Assembly: GCF_016587415.1 (NCBI RefSeq)
Contig: NZ_BNJI01000003.1
Span: 62,001-126,000, forward strand
DNA: 64,000 nt
Direction of reading: 5' to 3'
Origin: Ktedonobacter sp. SOSP1-85
GTDB taxonomy: Bacteria; Chloroflexota; Ktedonobacteria; Ktedonobacterales; Ktedonobacteraceae
Shown: positions 9,339 through 18,971 of the stretch, one piece after another
How positions within the stretch are numbered: position 1 is the first letter of the stretch
Layout of the letters: each line of letters opens with the position of its first letter
The notes under the pieces: model-generated
Databases searched by the model: none
Told to the model about the DNA's origin: nothing
The model's input: only the letters and a program-made list of their open reading frames with translations
Program-made: the position numbers and the translations under genes

Positions 9339-9562
9339 TTAGAGTTGCCAATTGAAGAGACAGCTCTAACAAGATGAGGGCGAATGGCTTTTTCCAGCTC
9401 AAGAAGGAATGGCTTTATGCTCAAGGGCAAGCATATCTTAGGCCATTCCAGGGCCTTCCAATTCTGAGCACATGGGAGAAACATTCCTTTCTCAGGAAAA
9501 CCTTCGCGCCTACGCGAGCCGAGGCGGATGCTAGAGGAGAATTGGAAAGCCCCGGCCATGCC

Positions 9563-10219
9563 TCAGAGCTTTGAGGTCACCTCGGCGTGCCCAGCTTCCC
9601 GCGCACAATCTGCGGCTGTACGTCCATCATCCTTAGCCAGCGTGGGATCGGCGCCATGTTGGAGGAGATAGTCTACCAGCGGGGCGTCACCATTCCGGGC
9701 GGCTTCCATGAGAGGCGTGAAACCCCTCTCCTGACGGGCATTCACGTTGGCGCCGCGCTCCACAAGGACGCGGGCAACGGCAAAATGCCCGCCGGCTATT
9801 GCGCTATGCAATGGAGTGACCTGCTGGCTATTGCGCGCGATAGCATCCACCTGGGCTCCAGCATCCAACAACGTAGATGCCGCAGCGGTGTTGTCGCTAA
9901 AAAAGGCCACCAGGTGCAACGCTGTAAAGCCGTCTTGCGAATAGCTGTGGGCTAGCGCCGGTGCATCGTTCAACAGGTAAAGCAGCCTGCTTTGATCTCC
10001 CAATGCCGCCGCGTCGTAAATATCGAGCAGTGGATTGGCAGTGAAAAGGGTTGGGAGGAGGTCTGTTTTGCCTGTATAATAGGCCCAGAGCACAGGGGAT
10101 ACTCCTGCCTGTGAGCGGGTATTGACCAACTCGGGCTGCTGTGCGAGAAGGGAGCTGAGCTGTGCGTCATCACCGGCAGCGATAGCCGCAAAAAGATCGT
10201 TGAACTGAGGCATGAACAT
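9563..10219 (-). CDS. Ankyrin repeat protein
   Basis: A 218-residue soluble protein built almost wholly of ankyrin repeats. The clearest are DGFTALHLVAFFSDN, QQVTPLHSAIAGGHFAVA, RGFTPLMEAARNGDAPLV and a last DGRTAADCAREAGH. Linkers such as GAQVDAIARN, GANVNARQ and GADPTLAKD carry the usual GAx-hairpin. The N-terminal ~90 residues contain two more degenerate repeats. It has no signal peptide. Ankyrin repeats bind proteins; the partner is unknown. Start 10213 (MPQF) is as likely as 10219. It is transcribed divergently from the MarR gene at 10277 across a 57-bp gap, so the regulator may control it. Confidence 0.85.
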   Translation of the reverse strand: MFMPQFNDLFAAIAAGDDAQLSSLLAQQPELVNTRSQAGVSPVLWAYYTGKTDLLPTLFTANPLLDIYDAAALGDQSRLLYLLNDAPALAHSYSQDGFTALHLVAFFSDNTAAASTLLDAGAQVDAIARNSQQVTPLHSAIAGGHFAVARVLVERGANVNARQERGFTPLMEAARNGDAPLVDYLLQHGADPTLAKDDGRTAADCAREAGHAEVTSKL

Positions 10220-10276
10220 TCCTTTCGCTTAAATGCTTAGCATAGCTAACTAATTTCCACAAGGATAGAGTATCAC

Positions 10277-10738
10277 ATGACAGGTCAAGATTCAAGTTCT
10301 TCTGCTGGCAATCAGGCGGATATCGCCAACCACCTGCATTCCGTGGCCATTCATCTGCTGCGGCGTGCGCGTCAGGAGGATTTGTCGACTGGATTAGCGC
10401 CAGCGCGTCTCTCGGCGCTCTCGGTAATCGGATTTGGCGGTCCATGTACCGTGACCGACCTAGCTGAAGCGGAGCAGGTTGCTGTACCTACTATCAGCCG
10501 GATCGTCGCGGCTCTGGTCGCGCAGGGGCTGGTTGAACGTCAGGAAAATGCCCATGACCGTCGCACCATACATCTGGTTGCGACGCCCAAGGGTATGGAT
10601 GTGCTGCGTGAAGGGCGGCGCAGGCGAACTGCACAACTTGGAACAATGCTTGCTCAGCTTACGACTGTCGAACAGGCAACCATCGCTGAAGCGGTCACAT
10701 TGATGGAACGCATGCTGCACAGCGCGAGCGAGGAATAG
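10277..10738 (+). CDS. MarR family transcriptional regulator
   Basis: A 153-residue winged-helix regulator. Residues ~20-45 form the N-terminal dimerisation helix. LTVTDLAEAEQVA-type wording appears as VTDLAEAEQVAVPTISRIV (the HTH), followed by the wing LVERQENAHDRRTIHLVAT, in which the Asp-Arg-Arg of MarR wings is intact. The C-terminal helices (TTVEQATIAEAVTLMERM) complete the dimer interface. It is divergent from the ankyrin protein, and the 57-bp shared intergenic region would hold both promoters and any operator. The effector is unknown. Confidence 0.85.
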   Translation: MTGQDSSSSAGNQADIANHLHSVAIHLLRRARQEDLSTGLAPARLSALSVIGFGGPCTVTDLAEAEQVAVPTISRIVAALVAQGLVERQENAHDRRTIHLVATPKGMDVLREGRRRRTAQLGTMLAQLTTVEQATIAEAVTLMERMLHSASEE

Positions 10739-11022
10739 CCAGCTCATATTCTTCCAAATCTGTTTCGTTACTGCATGAGTACCTGAGTCTTGGGAACTCT
10801 TACCCTGTGAGCGCCGCAGGCGATGTCTGAGTTGTGCTGGTTGTGCAGAACACACAAGCAGCACAAAATTTTATCCCTCTATTTCAGTAGCGGCCTCCAG
10901 AGTTTGGTTCTCCAGGGAGGCGCTATCGCTGCGTGGGGCAGGCTCATTTCCCCCTGGCAACTGGCACGAACACAAAAAAGATCCACTATCACAAAGGAGT
11001 GCTCACATTACGTGATGGACAT

Positions 11023-11628
11023 ATGGGATATCCCCTTGAGGTGTATACCAATGAAAAGGAGTTGTTAGCGGGGCTACAACGTCAGGAGAAGATGGCCTGC
11101 ACCTGTCTGGTAAAACACTTTGCCAGACGGCTCTTTCAGCTAGCTCGTCGTTTCGTTGAAAGCGAAGAAGAAGCACACGATGTCTTGCAGGAGAGCTTTA
11201 TTCAGGCCTGTCGTCACATCTCCACCTTTCAAGCCAAGAGTAGCCTGAGCACCTGGCTCTATCGCATTGTTGTCAACTCTGCACATATGCACCATCGCCG
11301 GAAACAGGTTTCTCCCCTGCCTCTCCCCGAAGAACAAGATGATGGATCGACTGCCAGCCTCTTCGCCATGGGAATGGGGGAGGCAGACACGCCAGATGAG
11401 CATGTGCTTCGCAACGAATTACGCCTGGCTATTCAAGACGCGGTGGCGGCACTTCCCGACACCTTGCGTGAGGCATTTGTTTTACGACATATCGAAGGAT
11501 TGAGCACTGCTGCTGCGGCCAAGCGTCTGGGCATCGAGCAGTCCGCGCTCAAAGTGCGCCTCTATCGGGCACGCCAGGAACTGCGGAACATGTTGATTTC
11601 CTATACGCGGGACGAAACGGATTCCTAG
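11023..11628 (+). CDS. ECF-type RNA polymerase sigma factor
   Basis: A sigma-70 family factor with only regions 2 and 4. Region 2 is seen as CTCLVKHFARRLFQLARRF, then EEEAHDVLQESFIQACRH, then SLSTWLYRIVVNSAHMHHRR. Region 4 is LPDTLREAFVLRHIEG, then LSTAAAAKRLGIEQ, then ALKVRLYRARQELR. The start is uncertain: ATG 11023 is the first Met that gives a normal ECF N terminus, GTG 10999 has AAAGGA directly before it, and the frame is open from 10933. No anti-sigma factor is next to it; downstream lies only a gene remnant, so its natural operon may have been broken. Confidence 0.85.
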   Translation: MGYPLEVYTNEKELLAGLQRQEKMACTCLVKHFARRLFQLARRFVESEEEAHDVLQESFIQACRHISTFQAKSSLSTWLYRIVVNSAHMHHRRKQVSPLPLPEEQDDGSTASLFAMGMGEADTPDEHVLRNELRLAIQDAVAALPDTLREAFVLRHIEGLSTAAAAKRLGIEQSALKVRLYRARQELRNMLISYTRDETDS

Positions 11629-11673
11629 TGAGGATGCCGCTTCGCCGTACACTTCTTTTGCAACGTGTTTTAG

Positions 11674-12075
11674 CGAACCGTACGAGAAGGCATTGAGGTC
11701 AAAGTCACCAAAGCCTTGATGAAAGGGAAGCCAGTGGTCGTCTATCAAACAGGCGGCATCCCGTTACAAATTCGCGATGGAGAAAATGGGTTTCTCATTG
11801 AGATCAGGGATACAGCTCATATTGCCTCTCATCTCTACGAATTACTGACCAACCCAGCCATGTATCGACGTATGAGTCAAGCGACCTCGTGCCTCTACAA
11901 CAATAGAGACTATCTCACGGTTTCCAATGCCATCTGCTGGCTGTTTTTGGCCCTTTGGTTGTTGGGGGAGGGTGAAATGGCGTGGTACTATCGCGATGCG
12001 AAAGCATTGGCCTCTTGCGCGTTCCCGCCTTCGCGAGAAAGTGGGCACTCAGAAGGTGATTCTCCCCACGCGTAA
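11674..12075 (+). pseudogene. C-terminal remnant of TreT-like trehalose synthase
   Basis: The frame following a TAG at 11671 begins REGIEVKVTKALMKGKPVV, then GGIPLQIRDGENGFLI and LYELLTNPAMYRRMS. This is the nucleotide-sugar binding half of a GT4 glycosyltransferase of the trehalose glycosyltransferring synthase (TreT) type. The enzyme's N-terminal domain is missing and no upstream fragment is found, so it is a remnant. The tail after NAICWLFLAL runs on to a TAA at 12073-12075, overlapping the end of the convergent metal ATPase gene by 27 bp. Confidence 0.65.
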
Positions 12076-14112
12076 GGCGTTCAGAATCACCAGCACATCA
12101 ATGCCTTCTTGCAACAATGCTCCTGCCGCCGGGGCAATAAAACCAAAGGCCGCAAACAGCATGGCGATGCCGCTGAGTCCAATACCAACCCAGATCCCTT
12201 GCTGCGCTACACGCATGACGCGCCGCCCCAGATGCACTGCCTTGGGGATCCGCAAAATCTCACCCGAAAGCAACACTGTATCGGCAGCCGTGGCCGCCGC
12301 AGTCAACCCCTGGGTTCCCAGCGCCATGCCCACCGTCGCAGTCGCCAGCGCAGGGGCGTCATTGATCCCATCGCCGACCATAAGCACACGGTGCCCATGG
12401 TGCTCCAGGTCCTTCACGACCTGGACTTTGTGTTCGGGCAGACAACGAGCGATGACGTGATCCACCCGAGCGGTCTTCCCGATCTGCTGAGCCACGACCT
12501 CGCTATCGCCCGTCAGGAGAATAGTTTCTTTGATTCCTGTTGCCCGCAACTGGCTGGAGAGCTGGGCCAGTTCCGGACGCGGAACATCTTCAAGCACCAG
12601 TAATCCTCTTACCTGCCGATCGACGGCAATAAAACTACAAATTTGTCCTCGTTCTCTGCGCCGTTCTCGGTCAGCCAACAAGGCCTGGGGAACCACAATC
12701 TCGAGATAGCGCATAAAGGTGCGATTCCCCACGGCGACCTCTACTATATGCTTGTCAGAGAGCCACGCCACCTGCCGGTCTTCTGGGACAATTGGGACCT
12801 GTCCCCGTACCCCTTTCCCAAACACTTCTTCGAAATCGTGAGCACAGCGAAGGGGACAAGAACACTGTTGAGCTGCTTCCATGACGGCCCTCGCCAGGAT
12901 ATGGGTCGAAAGCTGCTCCACCGAGGCAGCCAGACACAGCAGCGGTCCTACCGATCCCTGTCCACAGGCACGCTCCGTGATCTCACACGCGCTCATTTGC
13001 AGGGAACCCTCGTGCTCCGCTCGCTCTGCCAGCACGATCCCCGTCACTTTTGGCATCCCCAGGGTGAGCGTCCCCGTCTTGTCAAATACCGCCACGTCCA
13101 CTTCACCTAATTGCTCAATGGATGCGCCGCTTTTGACAATGATGCCATTACGAGCGGCCAGGTCGATTCCCGACATAATCGCAATGGGGGTAGCTAAGAT
13201 GAGTGGGCAGGGGGTCGCAACCACCAGCACAGCCAGCGCATAGACTGGGTCTTTTGAAAGGGCCCAGGCCAAGCCAGCCAGAGTCACCGCCACAACGGTC
13301 AGGACAATGCTGTAGCGATCGGCAAGACGATGAATGGGCGCTTTTTGTGCCTGCGCTTCCTCAACCAGGCGGACAATCTGTGCGTACTGGCTCTCTGCAC
13401 TACGTTTGCTCGCACGGATCTGCACCACGCCATCCAGATTCACACTTCCTGAGAGCACCAGCATGCCAACCATTTTGCGCACAGGGACAGGTTCCCCTGT
13501 CAGATCGGCTTCACTCATGCTCGAGGAGCCAGAGATGATCACACCATCAACCGGAACCAGCTCGCCCGGTTTAACCACAATCTCCATTCCCACCTCAATC
13601 GCTTCCGCTGGGATCGTCACCAGTTCTTCGCCGCGCCAGATATGTGCCGTCCGGGGCGCACGCTCAGCCAATGCCGATAACGAGGATCGAGCTCGCCGAA
13701 CGGCATAGGCTTCGAGGGCTTCACCTCCTGAAAGCATCAAGACAATCAAGGCGCCCGCAAGATACTGGCCCAGCAGTGCTGATCCCGCAATGGCCAGGAT
13801 CGCAATGACATCGACGCCGAACTCTTTGCGCCTAAGTAGCTGGAGCGTATTCCACAGCAGTGGAAGAGCGCCTATCACGATCGCTGCCAAGAGGATCCAG
13901 TGGGCCTGATCTCCATGCCCACTCAGCCAGGCAACGATACTGCTGGCGAGGAGAAGAAGGGTGATCAGAGGAAGGGGATAGTGACGTACGATGTTTTTCC
14001 AGCCAGACAGCGGGTGCCCAGCCCTGGAGAATGTCATGGGAGCGTTTGGAGGAGTACGTTGTGATGATAACGGCTTCGCCATCGTGGGCGAGGGCTCTTT
14101 TTGTTTGTGCAT
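12049..14112 (-). CDS. P1B-type heavy-metal ATPase with TPC motif
   Basis: A 687-residue heavy-metal efflux ATPase. The N terminus has about 30 polar residues and no HMA domain. Paired N-terminal helices follow (PLPLITLLLLASSIVAW; HWILLAAIVIGALPLLW), then the actuator loop with LTGEPVPV. In the transmembrane metal motif the usual CPC is replaced by TPC (residues 300-302, ATPCPLILATP). The phosphorylation site DKTGTLTLG has Asp at residue 344, the HP signature is altered to STHILA, and VGDGINDAPAL is the hinge. TPC occurs in the poorly defined P1B-5 group linked to Ni/Co/Fe, but here without a hemerythrin domain, so the metal is uncertain. A truncated relative lies at 57490. Confidence 0.85.
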   Translation of the reverse strand: MHKQKEPSPTMAKPLSSQRTPPNAPMTFSRAGHPLSGWKNIVRHYPLPLITLLLLASSIVAWLSGHGDQAHWILLAAIVIGALPLLWNTLQLLRRKEFGVDVIAILAIAGSALLGQYLAGALIVLMLSGGEALEAYAVRRARSSLSALAERAPRTAHIWRGEELVTIPAEAIEVGMEIVVKPGELVPVDGVIISGSSSMSEADLTGEPVPVRKMVGMLVLSGSVNLDGVVQIRASKRSAESQYAQIVRLVEEAQAQKAPIHRLADRYSIVLTVVAVTLAGLAWALSKDPVYALAVLVVATPCPLILATPIAIMSGIDLAARNGIIVKSGASIEQLGEVDVAVFDKTGTLTLGMPKVTGIVLAERAEHEGSLQMSACEITERACGQGSVGPLLCLAASVEQLSTHILARAVMEAAQQCSCPLRCAHDFEEVFGKGVRGQVPIVPEDRQVAWLSDKHIVEVAVGNRTFMRYLEIVVPQALLADRERRRERGQICSFIAVDRQVRGLLVLEDVPRPELAQLSSQLRATGIKETILLTGDSEVVAQQIGKTARVDHVIARCLPEHKVQVVKDLEHHGHRVLMVGDGINDAPALATATVGMALGTQGLTAAATAADTVLLSGEILRIPKAVHLGRRVMRVAQQGIWVGIGLSGIAMLFAAFGFIAPAAGALLQEGIDVLVILNALRVGRITF

Positions 14113-14617
14113 ACAGCCTCTCCCTTCATGTATAATTGCACGCCATCTCTTACGGAAAATATCATAGCGTGCTCATATCACAGACGCTTTGCAAGAGGTT
14201 GAAGCTCTATCACAACTACCACACAGGTGCCAAAACTGTTCCGCTGTTCTCCAGCGTGGCAAGAAATGATGCCAACGCAACAACTGTTTGCAAGGCACAT
14301 ATCGTCCAGCCATCACGTTCCAAAGCTTTCCTCTTGCTCTCCTTCGAGAGGACTGGTTGTGAAGGAGCGCAGATGACACTCATTTGCTTCTCCCCCCATA
14401 GCCATCCCTTATCATACTATCCCTGGATTCAAATGTGAGCGAATACAACACGCAAGAGCATCAAGGCGTCCAAGAGCCTGCTTGCACCATAGGGCCAACG
14501 TCGCCCTTTAAGCGCATCTATTTTCATGTTCCTATTTTTCCATGTGCTTATACTTCGTACGAGAGAAACGTTGAAAAAAGAGATGCGTGTGAGTGGTTGA
14601 TACTCCACAGAAGGAGG
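14113..14617. other. Intergenic stretch with promoters only inferred
   Basis: About 500 bp between the divergently placed metal ATPase and the frameshifted membrane gene. Several overlapping short ORFs exist on both strands, none recognisable. The region must hold the promoter of the ATPase. Nothing else is evident. Confidence 0.35.
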
Positions 14618-14626
14618 ATGACGATC

Positions 14627-15138
14627 ATGAATATGGCCCACGTTCACCTCTGGCTCACCCACGTTCCTATTCTGGGATCCATTTTCTTGACCGTGCTCCT
14701 TCTTGTCGCACTCATCTATCGCAATGTCTTTCTGCAAAAAGCGTCTCTCTGGTTTCTCGGGGAATTGCCCTTTTCACCATCCCAACCTTTTTGAGTGGCG
14801 AGGCCGCTGAGGAGGTCGTGGAAGATATACCCGGCATTTCGACTGCCATGATCAACGCGCATGAGTCCATTTCTCGATTTGGGCTGGGAGTCATGTGCCT
14901 GACCGGGATCATTGCAGTGGTGGGAGCCCTCATCTACCGCAACAAACCAATGCTCCCTCGCACCCTTGTCGTGGCGATGGTTGTGCTCCCCCTTGTAAAT
15001 GATGCGCTTTTTGCCTCTATCGGCTTCTTGGGAGGGCAGATTCGCCATCAGGAAATCCGCGCATCTTCGATATCAGTCCTGATGAACCATGAGCAGAGAG
15101 TGAGAAGCTCTTCTGCACATCAGGTGGTACGAAAGTGA
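14627..15138 (+). pseudogene. Small multi-TM membrane protein, frameshifted
   Basis: AAGGAGG (14611-14617) precedes an ATG at 14627 that begins MNMAHVHLWLTHVP, followed by a membrane helix (GSIFLTVLLLVALIY). At about 14755-14765 the frame breaks: the first frame goes into FLGELPFSPSQPF and stops. The +1-shifted frame continues with IALFTIPTFLSGEAAEEVV, INAHESISRFGLGVMC and two more helices. The continuous product would be a four-helix membrane protein with conserved His (LTHVP, NAHES) and GEAAEE residues, a family often found near c-type cytochrome or metal genes and similar to DUF2231-type proteins. One missing base near the GGGG run explains it: decay or sequence error. Confidence 0.6.
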
Positions 15139-15300
15139 TTAACGCCAATACCACAGTGCTTGGCAGCCATCAACAGCAATGGTCGGGAAAGGGGTATCCG
15201 TGTCCAATGTACGCATTCAACAGAAGCAAGTGGAATGCTCCCTACTTGCTGACTCTCTTGCTCTCTTCGTCGTGTTTGCAAAGACTGGAGGAGGTTTTCC

Positions 15301-16215
15301 ATGCACATAGTGAAAACGTTCTGTCTGTCAGTAGTCCTGCTCTGCGGAGTGATCCTGCTTACCGCGTCAGGGATGGCAAAGGCAGCCTCGCATACCGTGT
15401 CACCCTCCACACGGGCAAACGTGTTGCATGCGATGAATACTGAGACCTTCGCCTATGCTCAGTACCATGCCTTCGCAGATGAAGCCACGCGAACGCATCA
15501 ACCCAAACTGGCCCACCTCTGGTCCACCACGGGCAACGACGAGTACAAGGATCACTTCACGACCCTGGCGGGTCAGATCAATCTCGTCGGCAACGATACT
15601 GCCAATGTCAAGGCATCGATTGCTGCGGAGAACGAGGCCATCTCAACGTATAAGCAATACGCGAAACAGGCCCAGGCACAGGGGTGCACGACGGTAGCCC
15701 CACGCTTCAACGAGTTTGCGGAAGACGAAGTCACACATCATCGCCTGTTCACCGGCGCCTTGAACGCGCTCGGGGGACAGGGACAGGTTCCTCAAGCACC
15801 AGGCCTCCAGGCTGCGACGATTCATCGAAGCACGGCAGTCTGTGGTGGCCAGACGGAGAAAAACCTGACCGACGCTGAGCACAGCGAAGCTCAGGCCTGG
15901 GGTGAGTACACGTTGTTCGCACAGAAGGCCGCACATCCGGGTCTGGGGAAGTTGTATACCGGGATTGCTGCTGTAGAGCTTCAGGACCACTTCGCCAACG
16001 CGGCCAATCTTTCTGGGCTTGTTGGGACGAATGCTGCCAACTTGCAGGAGAGCCGCGCTGCGGAAGCGGGTGCCATTCAGATGTATACCAAGTACGCCAA
16101 AGCAGCCGAGAGTGCTGGCGATCACACAATAGCGAAAACGTTCCGTCAAATCCGCGGCGATGAGGTAATGCACGGGGCCGCCTTTAAGCAGGCCCAGGCT
16201 AACCTGGTGAGCTAG
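15301..16215 (+). CDS. Secreted double ferritin-like (rubrerythrin-type) protein
   Basis: A 304-residue protein with a strong SD (GGAGGAGG) before ATG 15301. Residues 1-29 are a signal peptide (FCLSVVLLCGVILLTASG, cleavage likely after AKA). Two related helical bundles follow. The first (~35-155) has NTETFAYAQYHAFAD, AENEAISTYKQYAKQA and FAEDEVTHHRLF; the second (~185-300) has DAEHSEAQAWGEYTLFA, AAEAGAIQMYTKYAKAA and IRGDEVMHGAAF. The Glu and Glu-x2-His pattern matches rubrerythrin-type di-iron sites. It probably acts outside the membrane in iron binding or peroxide handling. It lacks the rubredoxin domain of true rubrerythrin. A strong hairpin follows the stop. Confidence 0.75.
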   Translation: MHIVKTFCLSVVLLCGVILLTASGMAKAASHTVSPSTRANVLHAMNTETFAYAQYHAFADEATRTHQPKLAHLWSTTGNDEYKDHFTTLAGQINLVGNDTANVKASIAAENEAISTYKQYAKQAQAQGCTTVAPRFNEFAEDEVTHHRLFTGALNALGGQGQVPQAPGLQAATIHRSTAVCGGQTEKNLTDAEHSEAQAWGEYTLFAQKAAHPGLGKLYTGIAAVELQDHFANAANLSGLVGTNAANLQESRAAEAGAIQMYTKYAKAAESAGDHTIAKTFRQIRGDEVMHGAAFKQAQANLVS

Positions 16216-16242
16216 ATCTCTTGCAGATCCAGCATGTTTGAA

Positions 16243-16281
16243 GTTGACACTCCCCCGGATAAATCGCGGGGGAGTGTCAAC
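16243..16281. terminator. Perfect 15-bp hairpin between convergent genes
   Basis: GTTGACACTCCCCCG (16243-16257) pairs perfectly with CGGGGGAGTGTCAAC (16267-16281) across a 9-nt loop, 28 bp after the ferritin-like gene and 12 bp before the end of the convergent ATPase gene. It lacks a T-tract. It may terminate both genes, but the sequence also resembles IS200/IS605-type end hairpins. Confidence 0.6.
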
Positions 16282-16292
16282 ATATGGGCCAG

Positions 16293-18755
16293 TTAGAACT
16301 GGAAAAAGCGTTCGAAAAAATGAAAATGCCAGATAACCCATATGCATGTAGCCCACAAGAGCGCGGCGCACCCAATCAACAGGTACAAAACAAAATCTAA
16401 TGTCTGTAGGTTGAAAAGCGCACTCAATGGAGGAAGAGCCAGGATACTGCTCAAACACATGAACAACCCTAGAACCAGCAATGAGGGGCGCCAGTTACCG
16501 CACGTTCCCTTCTGTCCCGGCCTGGGACGGTTCGGGGGTTCTACAAAGAGTACCAGTAGGAGTCCGCACAAGACTAAAAACACGGTCATGGCAGTTTGTG
16601 CCAGTGGTAAAGCCCCCTCGCGATATGGGTTGGTGGGCGCTGGGTACGTCTGTAAGGCTGGGATAAGCACGGCGAGATACACGCCAATAGCGATCAAACA
16701 GGTTATTAGAGAGACGGGCAGGACGAAACGGACTAACGAGCGAATCAAGCTCTCCCCTGACACCCGTCCGGGTCGTGCCCAGTAGGCCAATGCAAGCGTC
16801 GGCACTCCCACCGTAAAGAACGTAAGGAGGGAGGTTTGTCGGGGCTGGAAGGGAAAGCCGCCAATAAAGGTAATGGCGATAAGGAGCAGTGCCACAGTCG
16901 CAACACGCGCTAAAAAGAGCTTCAAGATATCCTGCATGCCGTTGCGAATCCGTTGACCTTCATGGACGGCTGACGGTAACGAGGCAAATGTATCATAGAG
17001 TAAGACCAGGTCCGCGACTCCGCATGTTGCCTGGCTGCCACTTTGCATGGCAATACCCAGGTTGGCCTGTTTGAGCGCGAGGATATCATTCACGCCATCG
17101 CCGATCATGGCAACATAGTGGTTGTGACTGCGCAGCACCTGAATTATCCGCTCTTTTTGCTGCGGAGTGATGCGACCGAAGATGCTTGTTTCTTCAACTC
17201 GCTGTGCTAACTGGGCGTCCTCCAGCACGTCAAGTTCTGCCCCTGTCAGCATCTTGATCTCGGCATCCAAACCCAGCTGGCGCGTGAGTACCGCGACCGT
17301 CTGGGGATGATCACCGGAGATGACTTTGATCTGCACCCCCAGCGCGGTAAATTGCGTCAAGGTTTCGCGTGCCTCGGGGCGTACTATATCTTGCAAGCTA
17401 ATAGCGCCAAGCGGCGTCAAGTTATGTGGCAAGCAAGCCTCGCCGTCGCCCGTTTGGGGCAGACCCATCGCATCAGTATGGGCAAAGAGGAGCACGCGTC
17501 GCCCTTGCTTTCTCTCCATTTCGATGAAGGTTCCCAGTTCGCTCTCAGGAACCAGAAATGGCTGCAACATGTCTGGTGCTCCCAGGACATACACTCCTTG
17601 CATAGCTGTATCGAACATGACCAGTGCTCCCCACTTACGCATCGAAGAAAAAGGCATTTCTTGTCGCACATGCAATCCATGGAGCGCATGTTCTCGGCAC
17701 GCGGCTCCAATGGCTTCGCTGGTCGCATTCTGGCTCGATAGGTGCACAATATAGCTTCCTAGCAGAAGGTGTAGCCTGGCCTCATCAATCTCATAAGGAT
17801 GCAACGCCACAAGTTCCAGTGTATTGGTCGTCAGCGTCCCCGTCTTATCCGTACAGAGCACATCGACATGACTGAGCGATTCAATCGCGTTGAAGCGTTG
17901 TACCAGCGTCCCTTTGCGGGCAATGCGGACGGCTCCCAGGGCGTAGGCCACACTGATGGAAAGAAAGAGGCCATTTGGTACGATGCCAATAATGACCATC
18001 GCCATACGTACCGTTTCCACAATAGGGATAACGCTAATGATTGAGGACGCAACGAGAAGCATTTCTAAGGCAATGGCGATCAGGAGTAACACGCGGATAA
18101 TCAGGGCGATTTCGCGTTGGAGCGGCGTAGGCATGGTGCGATGTGCTCGGGCACGGGCCGTGAGCGTTCCTGCCACGCTCTGTATTCCAACCTGTTCTGC
18201 GCGATAGCACGCCTTGCCGGTTACACAAAACGTCCCAGAATAAAGCCGATCTCCCTCGCGCTTGGACATCAGATCTGATTCGCCCGTCAGCAGTGACTCA
18301 TCGACCTCAATACATCCATCACCCACGAGCGGCCCATCCACCACGATTTGATCACCAGAGCCCACGATCAAGATATCACCGACCACTAATGCCTCAGGCT
18401 CTATCGACTGTTCAAGCCCATCACGTAGCACAACTGCTTTGGGGCGAGCCAGCAGCGCGATGCGATCAAGTGTCTGCTTTGCCCGCACTTCTTGAATCAA
18501 GCTGATGATCATATTGAATGAGATCACGCCGACAGAGATCAACGCATCGAGGTATTGTCCCAGGAGGACGAGGGCCAGCGCGATGGAGAAGAGGATGGTA
18601 TTGATTGTGTTTAGCACATTCTCACGCAAAATTCGCAGGTATGAACGACCGGTAGCAGGTGGTATTACACACCCTAACCCCCGTGCGCGCTGCCTCTCCA
18701 CTTCATATGTGCTCAATCCTTGTATGGAATGGCGCTGGCCCTGAACACTCATCAT
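16293..18755 (-). CDS. P-type ATPase, CtpE-like (calcium type)
   Basis: An 820-residue P-type ATPase with a short N terminus. It has the actuator motif DESLLTGESD, the M4 motif PNGL (residues 260-263, where P2 pumps have PEGL), the phosphorylation site CTDKTGTLT (Asp 303), a TGDxx-type KVISGDHPQTV and the hinge MIGDGVNDILAL. PNGLFLSISVAYALGAVRI, the NAIESLSHVD segment and ten or so predicted helices match the mycobacterial CtpE family, described as a Ca2+ transporter. In the hinge, ILA replaces the canonical APAL. Two C-terminal helices extend to HFHFFERFFQF. It is a single gene, convergent with the ferritin-like gene. Confidence 0.75.
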   Translation of the reverse strand: MMSVQGQRHSIQGLSTYEVERQRARGLGCVIPPATGRSYLRILRENVLNTINTILFSIALALVLLGQYLDALISVGVISFNMIISLIQEVRAKQTLDRIALLARPKAVVLRDGLEQSIEPEALVVGDILIVGSGDQIVVDGPLVGDGCIEVDESLLTGESDLMSKREGDRLYSGTFCVTGKACYRAEQVGIQSVAGTLTARARAHRTMPTPLQREIALIIRVLLLIAIALEMLLVASSIISVIPIVETVRMAMVIIGIVPNGLFLSISVAYALGAVRIARKGTLVQRFNAIESLSHVDVLCTDKTGTLTTNTLELVALHPYEIDEARLHLLLGSYIVHLSSQNATSEAIGAACREHALHGLHVRQEMPFSSMRKWGALVMFDTAMQGVYVLGAPDMLQPFLVPESELGTFIEMERKQGRRVLLFAHTDAMGLPQTGDGEACLPHNLTPLGAISLQDIVRPEARETLTQFTALGVQIKVISGDHPQTVAVLTRQLGLDAEIKMLTGAELDVLEDAQLAQRVEETSIFGRITPQQKERIIQVLRSHNHYVAMIGDGVNDILALKQANLGIAMQSGSQATCGVADLVLLYDTFASLPSAVHEGQRIRNGMQDILKLFLARVATVALLLIAITFIGGFPFQPRQTSLLTFFTVGVPTLALAYWARPGRVSGESLIRSLVRFVLPVSLITCLIAIGVYLAVLIPALQTYPAPTNPYREGALPLAQTAMTVFLVLCGLLLVLFVEPPNRPRPGQKGTCGNWRPSLLVLGLFMCLSSILALPPLSALFNLQTLDFVLYLLIGCAALLWATCIWVIWHFHFFERFFQF

Positions 18756-18971
18756 TAATTTCGATCTTTTTCTAGCATAGATGCATAAGAAATACGCCGC
18801 TAGATGCCTTTTGATGCTGACGAGCCACTATAGAGTTCTCTCTTGTAAGTTTACCTTTCCACAATAGCTGATCGAGGGAAGAGGCTACGGTCCTGTTTGT
18901 GTAGTATGGTCAAAGTGGAAAGAGAGGTCTTCTTATCAGATCAGAAGAAGCTTCTGTAGGAGAAAAAACAG

